DNA from: Centroberyx gerrardi
Taxonomy: Eukaryota; Chordata; Actinopteri; Beryciformes; Berycidae
NCBI RefSeq assembly: GCF_048128805.1
Contig: NC_135997.1
Location: 11,243,616 to 11,307,615 of the forward strand
Direction: 5' to 3'
Length of the DNA: 64,000 nucleotides
Shown: positions 1-13,530 of the stretch, one piece after another
Position numbering within the stretch: position 1 is the stretch's first letter
Layout: every line of letters starts with the position of its first letter
Made by a program: the position numbers and the translations under genes
Notes under the pieces: model-generated
The model's database searches: none
The model's input: only the letters and a program-made list of their open reading frames with translations
What the model was told of the DNA's origin: nothing

Positions 1-70
1 AATTAACATAAAAGCCTAGTTACTTCCCTGGCAACATCAAATCTACCCCCTCCAACCCCCCACTCCACAC

Positions 71-73
71 CCA

Positions 74-111
<38 letters not shown>

Positions 112-128
112 ACCACCACCACCACCAC
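71..128 (+). repeat. (CA)n followed by (CCA)n microsatellite
   Basis: A CA run to about 110 passes into CCA triplets to 128. Confidence 0.95.
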
Positions 129-2190
129 CTCTCATCCGGTTTTGCAGAACAGACGCCATTCTGATGAGGGATGTTTGTCTAGCAGATGAACACACAGAAG
201 GCACAAACAGCCATTCAGCATAATGATCTATGGATGGCCATACCAGTGTGATTTGCTTCTAGTTAAAATGCTACATCCAACCGGGAGACAGAAAGGAGGT
301 ATTTAGAGTCACAGACAAAACAACAATGTGTGTTGAGGAAAAAGTTCTGGAGTCAGAGGTTCGTCTTACTTGAGTATATATTTATTAAAAGGAGTCTCAT
401 GAGAGGAAGAGATGCACACAGCACATAGGCTACATACACTTCTTCAAAGGAGAATAGATTTGAGCTGGTCTTTATGTATCTTCCAAGGACGCACAGAATG
501 TGCTGACATGGGAACAGGTCACAGAAAAGGGTTACAGCATCATATGTTATGTCTTAGTTTAGAGAATCTACAGATAGTCTGGGACATCCAGGAGCCACTT
601 GTGACAAGAGACCTCTGGCCTAGTAAGTTATGGCCCAAAGGTTACAGTGAGGTAACCATTCATCATGAAACAGTGCATTCCCCTAGGGAGACCAGTTAAG
701 TTGTTACATGTATGTTAAATTTTCTTCCACAACGTGTGACATGAGACAGAAGATGAGACAAAACGAGAGTGCACATATTAGATCTTTTAATGAAGAAGTT
801 TTGCAAATTTTAGTGTATATTGATCGATAATTAGAGTGTGAAGTAACTAACAGCCCTTTTCAACCTATACAGGCCTTTTGACAGGGAGAGTAAACATGTT
901 TTTTATGGAAATGTTTCACACGTGGACAGAATGGAGAACTCGATCGCAGTTTGCAGGCTCCATGACGCATCGTTAAGCATATACCTTGTACAGCGTGAGC
1001 GTACACCATGCCAGCAGACACACAGTAGATATGGAGAGAGCATTAGAGCTGCAAATCTCCTTCATACTTTCCACGCATACATAAACATAAACCCAGAAGT
1101 TTTCAGATACTGAATATTCCTCGGAAACTAACATTTAGCCTGTCACATTTTTTTGGCCCTCTGCTGAAAAAAAAGAAGACCAGATCACATAGTATCTGCT
1201 GATCAGTACGCTGTTTTAGAATTAAAGTTGCTTTGTTTTCAGGGGTTTTCAACATCATTATACTGGAAATTCCAGGATTTTATGCTATTTCCCAGGTTTG
1301 ATTAAGTAGGAAAAATAATACTAAAAAAAATTATATGAATGATGGAAAATTAACCAATCAAGGTGGTAAAATGAACCAATAACAGAAAAAACAATAAGGC
1401 ACCTGACACACATTAGTATTTGAGCTTCAGTAGAGTTTGAATGTAGTATGTTGAAAATCAAATGCATTGTGATATATGATATTGATATTTTTTACACACT
1501 CAATACTTCAGTATACAGCTCAGATAGTAGGGGTAGTGCCTCCTGTTAGAATTGTGTATGTAGTCAATGATTTTATGACACAACTGTGTTATGAAGCATT
1601 GTTGCAGAATTGCAAGTATTGAGTGAGACATTACATATAAACACATGGTAAAAAATGGATCTGGTTCAGGAAAAGCCAAAAAAAAAAAAAAACAGAAAAG
1701 ACAGAGAAAAAAAGAGAAAACATACATGTGTACGTATTAAACTCCACTGGATTTGACTTTTTAGTCCGTTTTTACCCAGAAAGTATTTGATCATTCTTTA
1801 AAGCTTAATGTAGCATAATAAATAATAAATAAAACTTATTGTAGTATAATAAATTATATACAAGCACCATATCATTATATACATGTATCATATACAAAGG
1901 GCATGCTAGCCGAATACATGATAACATTTTAGAAATAATTATCATTGTATGTAATCATTTCTCCAGTTGCTGAAACAAACATATCCTGAAGGCCATTGAA
2001 AGTGGCATAGCTTTGATGTACAAAGCACAAAAATGCAATGGAGCCAAATTGCTTTGCACCAGGCCCAGAAAAAATGTGTTTTAGGGACAACGCTGGAATC
2101 AAATACAAGGTCAGCTCAGTGATTGACTCAGTGTCCAGGACATGAGCACGCAAAGTGGCCCATAATCATTGACCTAGATGCTTCATGTTC

Positions 2191-2292
2191 ATAATGGGTC
2201 ATTCATCAGTTGTAATTTGCTAAGCTAATCTTCCCATTGAGTTCTGTGAGAAAATTAACCTAGCCAATTCACACTGATGAATGACCCATTAT
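2191..2292. repeat. Fold-back repeat with perfect 20-bp arms
   Basis: ATAATGGGTCATTCATCAGT (2191-2210) is exactly inverted at 2273-2292. The 62-bp centre is AT-rich and non-coding. Probably a minimal MITE. Confidence 0.75.
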
Positions 2293-2599
2293 CACCATTA
2301 ATGATAGGTTGAGAGGTCAAATTAAGGTGGCGGCTGGAGGATCGAGGACCCTCCCATAAGTGAAAAGTGACACCCCTTACGACATGGTCCCATCAACTCC
2401 ATCAAAATATATTAATAAGCGTTATTACACGGCTTTGTTGAAAATTATAGTCTAATTGGCCAATGAACACATTCTGAAGAGTGTTATTTCTAAATAACAG
2501 GCCACTGTTTCACATCTAATATTCTGCAGTCAAGAAGTCCGGTCTGTGTTGTTTATTATTAACTAGCAACACCTTATGACAAAAAGATGTTAACCTGGT

Positions 2600-2810
2600 T
2601 TAAGGCTACGGTTAAGGTTAGGGTTAGGCAACTGAAACAATTTGGTTAAGGTTAGGGAAAGGCTTTGGTTGTGGTCAAATAAGAAAAATGTTTAGCTAAA
2701 ATGAAACTTTCAGTCACAGTAGAAATCTTCTTGGTATGAGTTGGGAATCAAACCCGGGTCATTGGAGTTGAAAGCAAATGTTTATGCCAATCCACTGCGC
2801 TATTTCTATA
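2600..2810 (-). mobile_element. tRNA-like SINE remnant (minus strand)
   Basis: Read on the minus strand, TAGCGCAGTGGAT fits a pol III A box, and GGTTTGATTCCC about 40 nt later fits a B box. The distal end is rich in AACCTTAACC/CTAACC units. Typical of tRNA-derived fish SINEs; not a functional tRNA because it does not fold as one. Confidence 0.5.
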
Positions 2811-5800
2811 TCAGACTACTACCTGTATCCAGCCGTGACTCCTTCATGTAATCCTTTCTTGGCAGGAAAATGTCTCTCATTTTTTGTGCAAGGAGCACGT
2901 ATTTGCATTTTAAGACAAACATGTTCATTTCATGAAATTTCAGTAGACCAGGCTCATGTTGCTATGGTTGCAGTTCAGTTAGCAGTGTATGGTAGGCATC
3001 CATGCTAGCTACAGACGTTTCTATGGTTGCAGTCTTGCTGCGCTCGTAAAGCTTGTAAATTACTTCCGCTTGAAATAAAATCATTTTAAATCAATATTTC
3101 ATGTCAAATGATTAATGTCTTTGGTAAGTAGCTGTGTATTAAGCGTGATAATGTTCAGGGCGATCAAGACCCCCTCCACTTTGCACCAAGGTCCTGATTC
3201 ATCCTGTCGCGGCTTATTTTGCAGTAATGACCGGCTTGCTGTACTTCATCCCTTACATGATGACTAGTCTACTATTATGGCCTTAAAATTCCATTCTCAT
3301 GACAGTTCTCAGTGTAGGATATTTGTTATGGGAAATACATTTCTGCAGTGCATAATTATGCTGTAAGCCATAAATTGGAGGCTATCTGGTGCATCACTTA
3401 ATGCAAGGTCTTGCCACATGACAGCAGCGATAATGCAGACAATACTCAGCCAGCTGGACTCAACTCAGTTTCCAAAACTTCAAACTTGGTTTACAAACAC
3501 ACTTCACACTCAAAAATCCAAATCAAATTCATAAATAGGTGCTCTATGTAAACAAAATAATTGGACATTGTTCCATCTGTGAGAAATATCCATCATAACA
3601 AGTCATTTAACCTAGTACTGAGTCTTAAAATCGTATCTTTATTAAAACAAATGAAAAAACTGACATTTTCTTGATAACAAGCCATATTCTGCCTTGTTTG
3701 AACATATTGTATCTCAAAAATTCCTGAAAGACATGAAGTTGTAATGGAAATAAATGAAATCCCACCCCATGCTTTAAAAAACATCATATTTAAAGACTTC
3801 ATATGAGACTAAATGACTTCTTGCAGTGTTGCACTTGAGGTGGATGCTTAAGAACGTCTTAAAACCGGTCCAGCACAGAGAAAGCCCAACACTATCCCAG
3901 CTAAAGCCAGCGAGTGGCTGTAGATAAGCAGTAAAATTATAGCACACTCTGGCACATGCACTGTGGAGAATAGGCTATAGGCTTCACGCTTCATGTACCC
4001 CGGCTTACACATCATCTATGTGATCATATAGCAATCCAGTGAGTGTCTGGTCCAAGTGTCTGGTCGATATGTTATTGTAACATGTCCAAGGTACAAAGTA
4101 CAGAAAAGGGCTTACAGAGATATTAATAGACAGGATTTTTTATTGAATGATATGAAGCAGAAGGACAGCGTTCATATTATTGTCTTATACTGGCAGAGGT
4201 ATTTATTTATTGTTGAATGTCGGTGACTGAACTTAACTACGTATCAGTGTTTTTAACATTCTAGAGCAAGTGTCAAACTGTAGTTTTAAAAAAATTGGAG
4301 AGAAAAAATGAGACTGGCTTGTTTCTAAAGTATCCTTCTGATCTACCCAACTGAGCTGCCATTCTCAGCACTCCACAAGAGTAAACACTCATAATCAGTG
4401 AACCACCGTCATTGACCTGCATCCACCCCAGCATAACAAAGACACTTCCCTCACTTGCTTGTTCAGACTAGGCTATTGATCCTGACAAACAACCCATCTG
4501 GGGTGTGTTGCAGTCATTCGACACATCTTCTCTCCTCTTGTCTCAGCCGTGTGTTACCTCTATCAACAGCTCCCTCCTTTGCGCTGCAATACAAACACAC
4601 ACCTGAGTTTACCTTCAATGAGCGCAGCCATAACAACTCGCTAAGTGTTTGTTCAAGCAGAAGGTAGGGAGTGGGAGGGAGGGAGGGAGGCAGCGAGGCT
4701 GAGGAAATGATAAATCACGAGCAAGGACTATGTGGAGCTGACAGTATTACATCCTTGGACTGTTCTTCAGTAGGCAAGGTTAGGCTGTCTATCGGTGGGC
4801 TGTGGCTCCCTCTGAGCCCGCAGGAAAGGCAAAATTAGGCAATTACAGGCAAATAAATCTTGTATCCCTTGACAGCAGCTTTCAGAGTCTGAGTGTAAAA
4901 TGGTGTTAGGATTCAGACAGAGTGCCTCTGTGCACCAGGACTTATGAGTGTGTGATGTACTCTACACATTATGAAGAAAGGTGCTATTCTGGATACCAGG
5001 AGCTGGTGCAAATAGATTCCTAATGTAGCGTACGCATTTCAATGGAGCGTGGATTTGGAAAGCATATGGGTGCACAATCACAATCGTGGTCACTCAGTGT
5101 AGTTTATTCTGTGGTATGATGTTGCAGATTTTACATGCAGAAATCGGTGTGAGGTATGTTAATATATACATGGAACAAAGTGTTCTGCAAGCAACACAAT
5201 CAGATCTCTACTGTATGTTTTCTCACCTGTTTCAGACAAGTTTAATGAGCCAAGCTGTGTGAAATCTGATTTTTTCCAAGTCAGGGTGTTAATCACACGT
5301 GTGGGGATTTAAATTCACTCCTTGGTCTAGAGAAGTATTACTGTAGTGAAGATGTACCAGTTGATATTTACTACGGGAAAAACACACCTAAGTGCCCCTG
5401 ACTTTACTGGCAGGAGAGGTGCTACTAGAAATAGTAAAGATACATTTAATAATGGTGCAACAGTGGTATAGTTAGTATTCATGAAGAGACACGCCACTTC
5501 GCTGCCCATGCTGCTGTGGAGGGACATGGCTGGCCAAACACAGCAGCTTGAGGTAAATGCACGGAGGTAGTTTATTATGTTTGGGAGCAATAAACATTCT
5601 GCCCTTGGCTCTTCCCTAGCAGACGGACCATGGAGAATTTTACTACTGCCATAAAGCATGTTCATCTTCTGCCTCTCCTCTTGCCTCACCTCAGTCATAC
5701 ACACTTTGTGGCGCTCTCGCCCCAGCTACACACACACAAACAAGCATGCATACACAAACACACTCGCACACCTGTCTCTCTCACGTTTCACATGCACCTT

Positions 5801-5932
5801 ATGCATTAAAAAGCAGGAGATTAAAGGAAATGCCCTCCGTAAACAGAACGGTCCACAGCATTCCTCAGTCATTACTACACTACCTGTCTCATTACAGTCT
5901 CAATGGAGAGCTTTCTAGATAGCACCAAAAAG

Positions 5933-6030
5933 TGGTTCTTTGCTCATAATGACTTAGATACTGCCTTTTTGATGTCTTTTTGGTTCTAGTACTTTAAAGT
6001 GTTCCCACCATGATTATGAGCAAAGGACCA
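5933..6030. repeat. Fold-back repeat with 18-bp arms
   Basis: TGGTTCTTTGCTCATAAT (5933-5950) is inverted at 6013-6030 with one mismatch. 62-bp centre. Confidence 0.6.
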
Positions 6031-6350
6031 ATTATTGATGGTATGTAGCCATTTTAGTGAAGTCTCTTTTATATGTCATACAACTAAATGAAGGATTAGT
6101 AATAGAGGGAGCCCCACTCCCCCTCATCTACACGTACTAAACTGCTAATGCTAAATACCAACAATACTGACATACAACATATAATATGAAGGAATACGTG
6201 CATAATAAAAATCATCTAGACCTTTTGACCAGGTCAAAACATCTGTATCTAACTCAACAGGCCTTATCTACATTCGAGGAGAAAAGCTAGTTAGCTTTAC
6301 AACACTCTAACTCCATGTAATGTTATAGCTAACTAGGTACATTGACTTTT

Positions 6351-6356
6351 TATATG

Positions 6357-6406
<50 letters not shown>

Positions 6407-6407
6407 A
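6351..6407. repeat. (AT)n microsatellite
   Basis: A TATA run interrupted by two TATG units. Confidence 0.95.
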
Positions 6408-6417
6408 TGAACATGAA

Positions 6418-6461
6418 TATAAATAATTTGGACAGAAGGATTTCTGTCCAAATTATTTATA
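6418..6461. repeat. Perfect 20-bp hairpin beside an AT microsatellite
   Basis: Arms TATAAATAATTTGGACAGAA (6418-6437) and its exact inverse (6442-6461) are separated by GGAT. It lies just right of the (AT)n tract at about 6351-6407. Confidence 0.8.
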
Positions 6462-9400
6462 TTAAGTTTGAGTAATGAATGACAAACTTTCCAGCTGAAT
6501 ATAATATGCATGCTGAATAAAAGAAGCTACATGCCCTGCATTTTCAGCATATGATTTGTATTACCACAGTTTTCTGTGCACTGCATTATCATTTATTAGA
6601 AGAGTTAGAAGGAATATATTTACAAGAAATGTGATTGGGAACTTGAGCTATAATTTGGGCAAAAAAATTGGGCCCTGTTACTGGATAACAGCACATCTAT
6701 ATGTATAGAGCCGCTGCTTGTTTGTAAACACAGGCGGTCCGGTGGCCACGCAACCCCGGGGCACAAAGTGTGTGTGCTCAGTGTCTCCGTCTGTGAGAAG
6801 CTGAAACTACGTTTCACATTGTTTTGTGTCCAACGGTATAATGTAACTGCATTCAATTATTTTCCTGAGGCTTACTATGCCGGTGTTATCGTTCTACCTT
6901 CATGTTTGCAAAGATAAGTTAAGTTAAGATACGTTTTACAACCTTTACGTTAGCATTGCTAGCTGATAGCAACTACAGTACAGTAACATTAGTAGCTTAA
7001 AATGTCAACATTGGCTTACTGTCTTAACTTAGCTATCTCTTTTATTATCTTTTGACTGATTTATCTCATTGTCATTGTGCTCAGATACTTACAAAGACGT
7101 TTATGGTAAATGGTAACTGCCTCTGATGACAGTCATGTTTGGAAACAAAATTTGATCAGTATTGTGATCTGATTGTTGTTACATAACGTATTGACTCACC
7201 CTTGGTTGAGCACTTGCTCACAGTCTAGTTTGGTCTATTTAGTACATATTAGGCATTTATAAGGAGGTTGGGGTGGGCAAGAGGGACTGGAACAGAAAAT
7301 AGCTTAGTCCTTTGCTTTCCTCTGCCAATGAAAAAGCTTCACTGCTGATTCCCTTGTGTGATTACATAGAATAAAAACTCTACATCTGTAATACATATTT
7401 GTTGTTTATTTCATGTACACATGTTTACTTTATGATAATGTTAAGCTGGCAAGCATAAATCATGTCATAAAAAAGCCTAGATGTGAAATGACTAACACAA
7501 AGACAGTGAACATTGGGAACATCAATGAACATACTAAAATAATTTTGCCGTATGGCGCATATGATGAAAAACCAGGGGAGAAGAAATAAATATTTGATTA
7601 TATTTCTGCTTTGAATCTCCTGCCCCAGGTCTGCGCGTGTACTTCGGCTGTGACGTTGCAGAGAAACCTATAGAATTGCAATAAAATCAATAGAATGTGA
7701 TAGCTAAGGAAATAATTCTACATCTGTGTTAAAACGTGTTTATGTAGCCAGAGTGAGGTAAACCCCATGTCGGTATATTCAAGCTAATGTTAGCTGTTGG
7801 GAAGAAAAACAGAATAAACTGCTGATTATTTAATTTAATTTATTCATTACCTTTGTAATTCACCAAATTGTAACAATTCTTCATTTCAGTTGTAGTGATT
7901 GTGAAATGAATTGATAAATGTTAAATGAGACATTCTGTTTAGCAGCAGACAGCTGCTAGCACACAGACGAAGCGCCTTCTGGACTCCTGTGGTAACTATG
8001 GTGACGATGCACTTCTGATATCACTTCCTGAAGTCTTCTGTATCCCTTCTAGTCACAACCCTGCAATAATGATTTGGGTGCAACTCTGCATCAAAGAATA
8101 AGGCCTGTACAAAAGGTGTAATTTACCCACACCTGATCACATGCACTTGTAAAATCACTTTGCCACCTTGTGTCAAGTAAGTGATGAGAGGGATTTCTTG
8201 CACTTGATTAGAACAACATTATTTTGTATAACAAAATATAAGCCTTTTAGCTTTTACTTTCGGCAAAATGTTTCCTTCAAGGACAGTGTAAACATGTATG
8301 GGAGGATACTTGTTTGAAATTTGCTTTGATATAGCTAAATATACTGTATGTGCGATTCTTTAGAATCTCATTAGACTTGGCCTGATTCAGCTTAAGTCAT
8401 ATCAAACAGTTCTTCATTTGAACTTTTGAACTCCCTCAATTCTCCACTTCCTACGCTCTTAGAAATAACAGTTCTAACTAAAACCATATAAGGTTCTTCA
8501 ACTTGTCTTCATAGAACCCTTCGTGGTTCTAGGTCAGCATACCTTCAACCAGAGAGGAGGATCTAACCAGTGAAATTAGTTGGTGTAGCATCCCCACATA
8601 TTTTAAAGGTTTTTTGTATTTTTTGTAATCCCATTTTGCTGTATTTTTGTTGTTTTTTTGTTTTTACATTATCTATGTAGCAATTACCAATAATATAGTC
8701 AAAATCGGTTTTATTTGAGAAATTCTGTGAGCAGTGACAGAGAACGTGGAGAGGCTCGCTGAAGACGAGCCAGCTGGATCAGAATGGCTCTGTAGAGCTT
8801 TTGGAAACTTCTGACGCTCCTCACTGTGTCATAAGCACAGGAGCAGCTGAAGCAGCAGCATAACTGAGTCCACTAAAGCTCAGCAGGTTGTCCTCATCTG
8901 GAGACTTCATGTCGTCTCCTGCTTTGGTGACGTAGCAAACAGCGAGACAAACAGATGGCTAATGGCTGCATATCAAGGTTTACATCAGGTCAATAAATTA
9001 AATTAACTATGTTGCTCTGTATGAAAGTTCTCTATATTAATTTAAGTGGTGGAAATTCACAAAAAGTAAGTCCTATTACTATGCAAATGTCCCTCGGTAA
9101 TTGCTGTTGCTCTCAGATTATTTAATAATGCCTGGCGTTGACATTTATGTTGTTTTAAAACAATGCTCTTTCAAAATAAATTCAGCAAAGAGTAGAAAAT
9201 AATTAAGACCCAAATTGTTGCTGTCTATCTCGCCTTGCATGAACTCTATTAAAGGATACCTGAAAAAAAGGGTTCTTCAAATGAAAAAAGGTTCTGTCTG
9301 ACAAAGAACTGGTTCCAGATCATCGCCCCTCCAAGAAGAACCCCTCTGGAACCCTGATTTCTAAGAGTGTACCGCCATCCAACATAACAATCCTCTCTTT

Positions 9401-10156
9401 GCTCAGAGTGACTGACCCCATCCTATCACACATTCACATCCCATTGGAAGGCACACTGTGGCTGCTGGCCATTAATGTCCCTGTTTGTAGCGGCTTCTGA
9501 GGCTCGGGCCGATGCTTTGTAGAGACGTCCCACCCTTTGAAGCCCGCTTATTCTGCCACTGTTCTGAGGGCGGCGTCCGCGGCGGCGACTTGGCTGCAGG
9601 GCCGCTGCAGTTAGGCTAGCTGAGAAAGGTTAATGCCAGTTCAACTACTGGCAGACCATAATGGCAATCTAAAGAGACTCCTTCAGTACCGTCATACTTT
9701 TACAAAAGATGCTGGAAATAATGAAGTTATTCCTATATGAATATGTTAAATATTATTTTTGGATTAATGACTTACCAATGTATTTTGTCAGTCACTTGCC
9801 ACACATCCACATCTTGCAAGAGTTTTTTTAAAACTCTTGCTTTTTTTAAACTAAATATTTATTCACTCTTCCCTTAACCTTAAAAGGAAAATCCATCTTA
9901 AAGTGGAACTCACCTATTATTCTTATGTTATATTGCCTGGGAGAAATTAATTCAGATCAGCTGCAGGATGTCTATTGAATTCATTGTTGAATTTGATGTA
10001 CAGCACAACTGGACACCGCTGATGCAACTATTTCAGCATTCAACTTAAGCCATAAACTTGTTCTCAATGGCATGAATGAGTATGTTTTCAAATTTCAGTC
10101 AGCCATAAAGTATCGTGCAAACAGTAGTTTCAAAATTAACATTGTTCAATCCATAT
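6462..10156. other. Intergenic; no gene seen
   Basis: Contains the TIR-bounded remnant at 8452-9372 and an 11-bp hairpin at 9816-9840 (GCAAGAGTTT inverted). A short GC-rich CpG patch sits at about 9570-9605. Otherwise nothing recognised. Confidence 0.5.
8452..9372. mobile_element. DNA transposon remnant with AGTGTAC/CTCTTAGAAAT ends
   Basis: The left end TACGCTCTTAGAAATAACAG and the right end ATTTCTAAGAGTGTA are inverted. Both arms are rich in GGTTCT/AGAACC motifs, a pattern widespread in fish genomes. The interior of about 920 bp is non-coding. No clear target duplication. Confidence 0.55.
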
Positions 10157-11499
10157 TAGGGATGCCGCGATCAATCGGCCAGCAATCGGAATCGGCCGAT
10201 AATCAGTATAAATATCGGAGAATTCCGATAATGCTTTATAGTCGCCGATTGCAAAAACCGATCGATGACGCAAAACACGTGAGCCATGTGCGTTTGTTTA
10301 CATAATGGTCTGCACTCTGCACCGCTGTCCGCGGCACTGAACTGGACGACGGTCGAGACCAGAGGTTTGATTCTCTGCCCGAACCTGGCCGGGTCGGTCT
10401 TGTGGTCAGAGATATAGCGTCTTTTTTTTCTTTTTTTTATAATTGGGGTGGCGAGTAAGCTATTTGGTGTGATAATTAGAATGTTATATGTATTATAACA
10501 TTGTAACCTTAAACCTTATGTATCAATCACTGTGATCGATACATATTCACATCTCAGTCAGCAGCGGCACAGCGTCTCCTCCTCTCCTCTGGCGCCGTGC
10601 GCATGCAGGCAGGTTGATTTCCATGGATCCCGTGCGTAATTCTGAACAGATTTCTGTCATTCAAATTTCTCTGTAATCCGTAAAGTCTGATTGTTAATTC
10701 CTTGTGTCAATTATGTTTTTATCACCAGTCAATCAAAGGTTATGATTTGAAATGTAAGTGTCGGGTTTTCGCTGCCTACGGCACCACACTCGCTTTGCGA
10801 GTCCTTTGCGAGAGGAAGTAGCCTATAGGCTATTCAGTAAGATCCCGCACGTAATTCTGAACAGATTTTTGTCATTCAAACAACTCGGAATTAGTTTACT
10901 TATAAACAGCCAATTTACTAAACCGGGCTCGGGCCCATAAATGCAGCCAATGGGACGGGCCGTGCCGGGCTCAGACAGAGCGTGCACGGGCTCGGGTAGG
11001 GTCGGGCTTGTTTTTTTGGGCCTGATCTAAGGTCTGGTCGAGATCCTAACAGCGGAGAGGCAACTGAAGAGTCTAATTTCTCTCCCTCTTAAGAACATTC
11101 ACTTATACAAAAACGAAGACTGAAAAGGATATATATCTTCGGAGGGTGCCTCCATTTATTTAACTTGACTCAACAACACAGGCAAGTGGCAACAGTCTTG
11201 TGCTTCGTTATCTCACTAAATCATGTTGCACTACCTAGAACCACATGGTTTTGTTTACATAATGATCAAGTAAATATTGAGGTAGAAAAAAAGAAAATGT
11301 GGATACTTTTTAACCAGGACTCAATTTGATGGATGAAATGTATGTAAAATGGAAACTGTTAGACCTATAATACTGCTATACCAGCTGCTATAACAAAACA
11401 AAAAAACTATCGGCATGGCCGATCGGTATCGGCAGATATGGCTCATAGACGATCGGCAATCGGCGATCGGCGGCAAAAAACGTTATCGGGGCATCCCTA
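10157..11499. mobile_element. Non-autonomous hAT transposon with perfect 8-bp target duplication
   Basis: The ends are TAGGGATGCCGCGATC and ATCGGGGCATCCCTA, inverted with one mismatch in the outer 15. ATCCATAT occurs immediately outside both ends (10149-10156 and 11500-11507). The subterminal regions are dense in CGATCGG/ATCGGCC motifs, probably transposase-binding repeats. The 1343-bp interior has no long open frame. It also holds a duplicated segment (10626-10664 and 10841-10880) and a very GC-rich block at about 10922-11010. Confidence 0.9.
10626..10880 (+). repeat. Direct repeat inside the hAT element
   Basis: GATCCCGTGCGTAATTCTGA onward at 10626-10664 recurs at 10841-10880 as GATCCCGCACGTAATTCTGA onward, with few differences over about 39 bp and 215 bp apart. 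Confidence 0.8.
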
Positions 11500-11926
11500 A
11501 TCCATATGTTACAATATAACATATGACATCATCACTCTCCCAGCTCACTGTGTCGCCGCTAGCTTGAAATTCATGTAAAGTTCACAACTGTGACTAAATG
11601 TCTGTATGGATTTTTTTTTCCAGCAAATATCAGCAAGAAAGAGCTAACAGAGCCGTTTTAAGTTTAGATGTGTGGCATTGTGTATGGGAAGGCCCACGGT
11701 ATTTGGGCTGTAAAAAGCATTAACTCATCAGTAGGAAGGCTGTAGACAGCAGCAGGTATGTGTCTGTTGCTAAGCAGCCACAGAAACTTTCAAATGGACT
11801 ATCTTTGTCAACAAAGCCCAAATAGCATTTCACTATATGACAATAACACTATAACAATGATCACTTTTACTGGTTGGCAAGTGTCCACGGTATAAAAGGG
11901 ATAATGCCCTTTGAGGTGTATGTTAA

Positions 11927-12326
11927 AGAGTAACTCCACACTAAAACACTTTTTTTAGTTGTACTGGTACTTACTGGTATTTAGTATTGTGTAGTTATAG
12001 AAAGAACGCTGGTCTTATTGTCAACATTTGAGCCCAAATGTGCCGGTGCCGTATTTTTCTCACTAAACCTGGTTCAGTTCGCCCTCCAGTGGTTAAAATG
12101 AGCAGCCGGTGTTCAGCGGGAGGTACAGCCGTGACAATTGTCCCAAGATGTTACCGCCTCCAGTATAAAAGTAGATTTGAGCCCCTCCATCCCGTTCCTC
12201 TTCTCACCAACCTGGCCAAACCCCAAACTGCCTCTCCTCTCCCGAGCTCTTCACACCCACTTTTTTGCATTTTTCAAAATCACGCAGTAGGCAGAGAGAA
12301 GCTCAAACTGGGTGCAAAATTACTCT
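11927..12326. mobile_element. TTAA-flanked MITE
   Basis: TTAA at 11923-11926 and 12327-12330 bounds inverted ends AGAGTAACTCC and AATTACTCT. About 400 bp with no transposase. The open frame running through it is shorter than a typical gene and is not recognised. Confidence 0.55.
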
Positions 12327-13421
12327 TTAAAACATTTTGAATGGACAACACAGAGGCGAAGAACCACCCGATGCAAAGCAGCTGTAATCCCTTAAATTCT
12401 AGGACAGTTCAGTGTTAGATTTGTGAAAATGAACCAGGCCCTCCTGTGGTTAGAATCAAGGTCATGTTTGTATCCTTTCCTTCATTCTAGCACTTATTTA
12501 CCGCCAACAGATGCTGAAAATTTAGTCTTTCTGGCCTGCCAGCTCACCGAGAGCAATGACGCAGTTAATTACGTTAGACTGTTTGTGAAACCAGCAATGG
12601 CTTAGCTTTAGTTAACTGTCAGCCAATTAGTACTCCACATTTTAAAATTGAGCTAAATATTAATGGCATTATCTTGTATTTTTATGACAATATTGCTCAA
12701 TTAGAATGTGCACAATGAAGAGTGGCAGCAAACAAGAAAGAGAGAGAGAAAATATGCAACAGATTTTGTGAACCAGATACAAATTAAGGCACAACACCAC
12801 AAGTAAATTGGCATCTTAGTTCACTGAGCCACGAGGATGCCCAGATACTTGTTAATTTTATTCTTTCACTCTTTCTCCTAATATACTTTCAGCCTATGAA
12901 GAAAAATGTGCCCTTTTTTGTGGGGTACAAAACATAAAAAAGGCCAGTTCATCAAAAATGGCCACACAGTGCCAATACCAATATATACAGTAACTCAGGG
13001 ATGACTCATGTCCAATGGAGGGTTTTTGAAATGCAGGACTGATTATCAAATTCAAGAACGCCAAGTCGATACTTGTGTCCTTGGGGAGAACAATCTTCTC
13101 ATGAAAGTAAAGACAGAGAAGCTTCCTTACAGTTTGAGATGGACTGTGTGCTTCACGTCGAACGCGTGATTAATTAAGACTACAGCGCTGCTCGGATGTG
13201 GTGCGTCATTGTCGCAATGAATCTTGGGGCTTTCCATTCGTTCTCGTCGGTCAAGTCATCATCCGATGCATCCTCGGTATTTTGAGGTTGGCAAGGAAAC
13301 TTCCAGGTTTTCTGTCCGTCCTCCGTCTGGTCGTTCTTATGTTTTGGAATTGTGCTTCGGCGGTTAGATATTATGTAAAACGCGTCATGGGGGACACAAG
13401 ACACACATATTGATAGTCAGC

Positions 13422-13530
13422 CCAGGTTTTCATTTCAACTAAACACTACACCAGGTGATTTCATTAATTAGTTCCCCTCTCTAATCAGTGAAATCAGCTG
13501 CTGTACTGTTAGGCTGGAATGAAAACCTGC
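13422..13530. repeat. Fold-back element
   Basis: CCAGGTTTTCATTTCAACTA is inverted, with three mismatches over 20, at the other end (GGAATGAAAACCTGC). The interior also pairs (CAGGTGATTTCA with TGAAATCAGCTG). It looks like a common short fish palindromic repeat. Confidence 0.6.

Larger units (their letters stand above)
129..5932. other. Intergenic, mostly featureless
   Basis: Outside the fold-back at 2191-2292 and the SINE-like block at 2600-2810, I see no gene, RNA or clear element. Short purine tracts (GGGAGGGAGG near 4672-4690) are the only other pattern. Confidence 0.5.

Noticed and set aside
2620..2670. Telomere-like GGTTAGGG repeats
   Set aside because: Units are irregular (GGTTAAGG, GGTTAGGG) and adjoin tRNA-like promoter boxes, so this is a SINE tail rather than an interstitial telomere.
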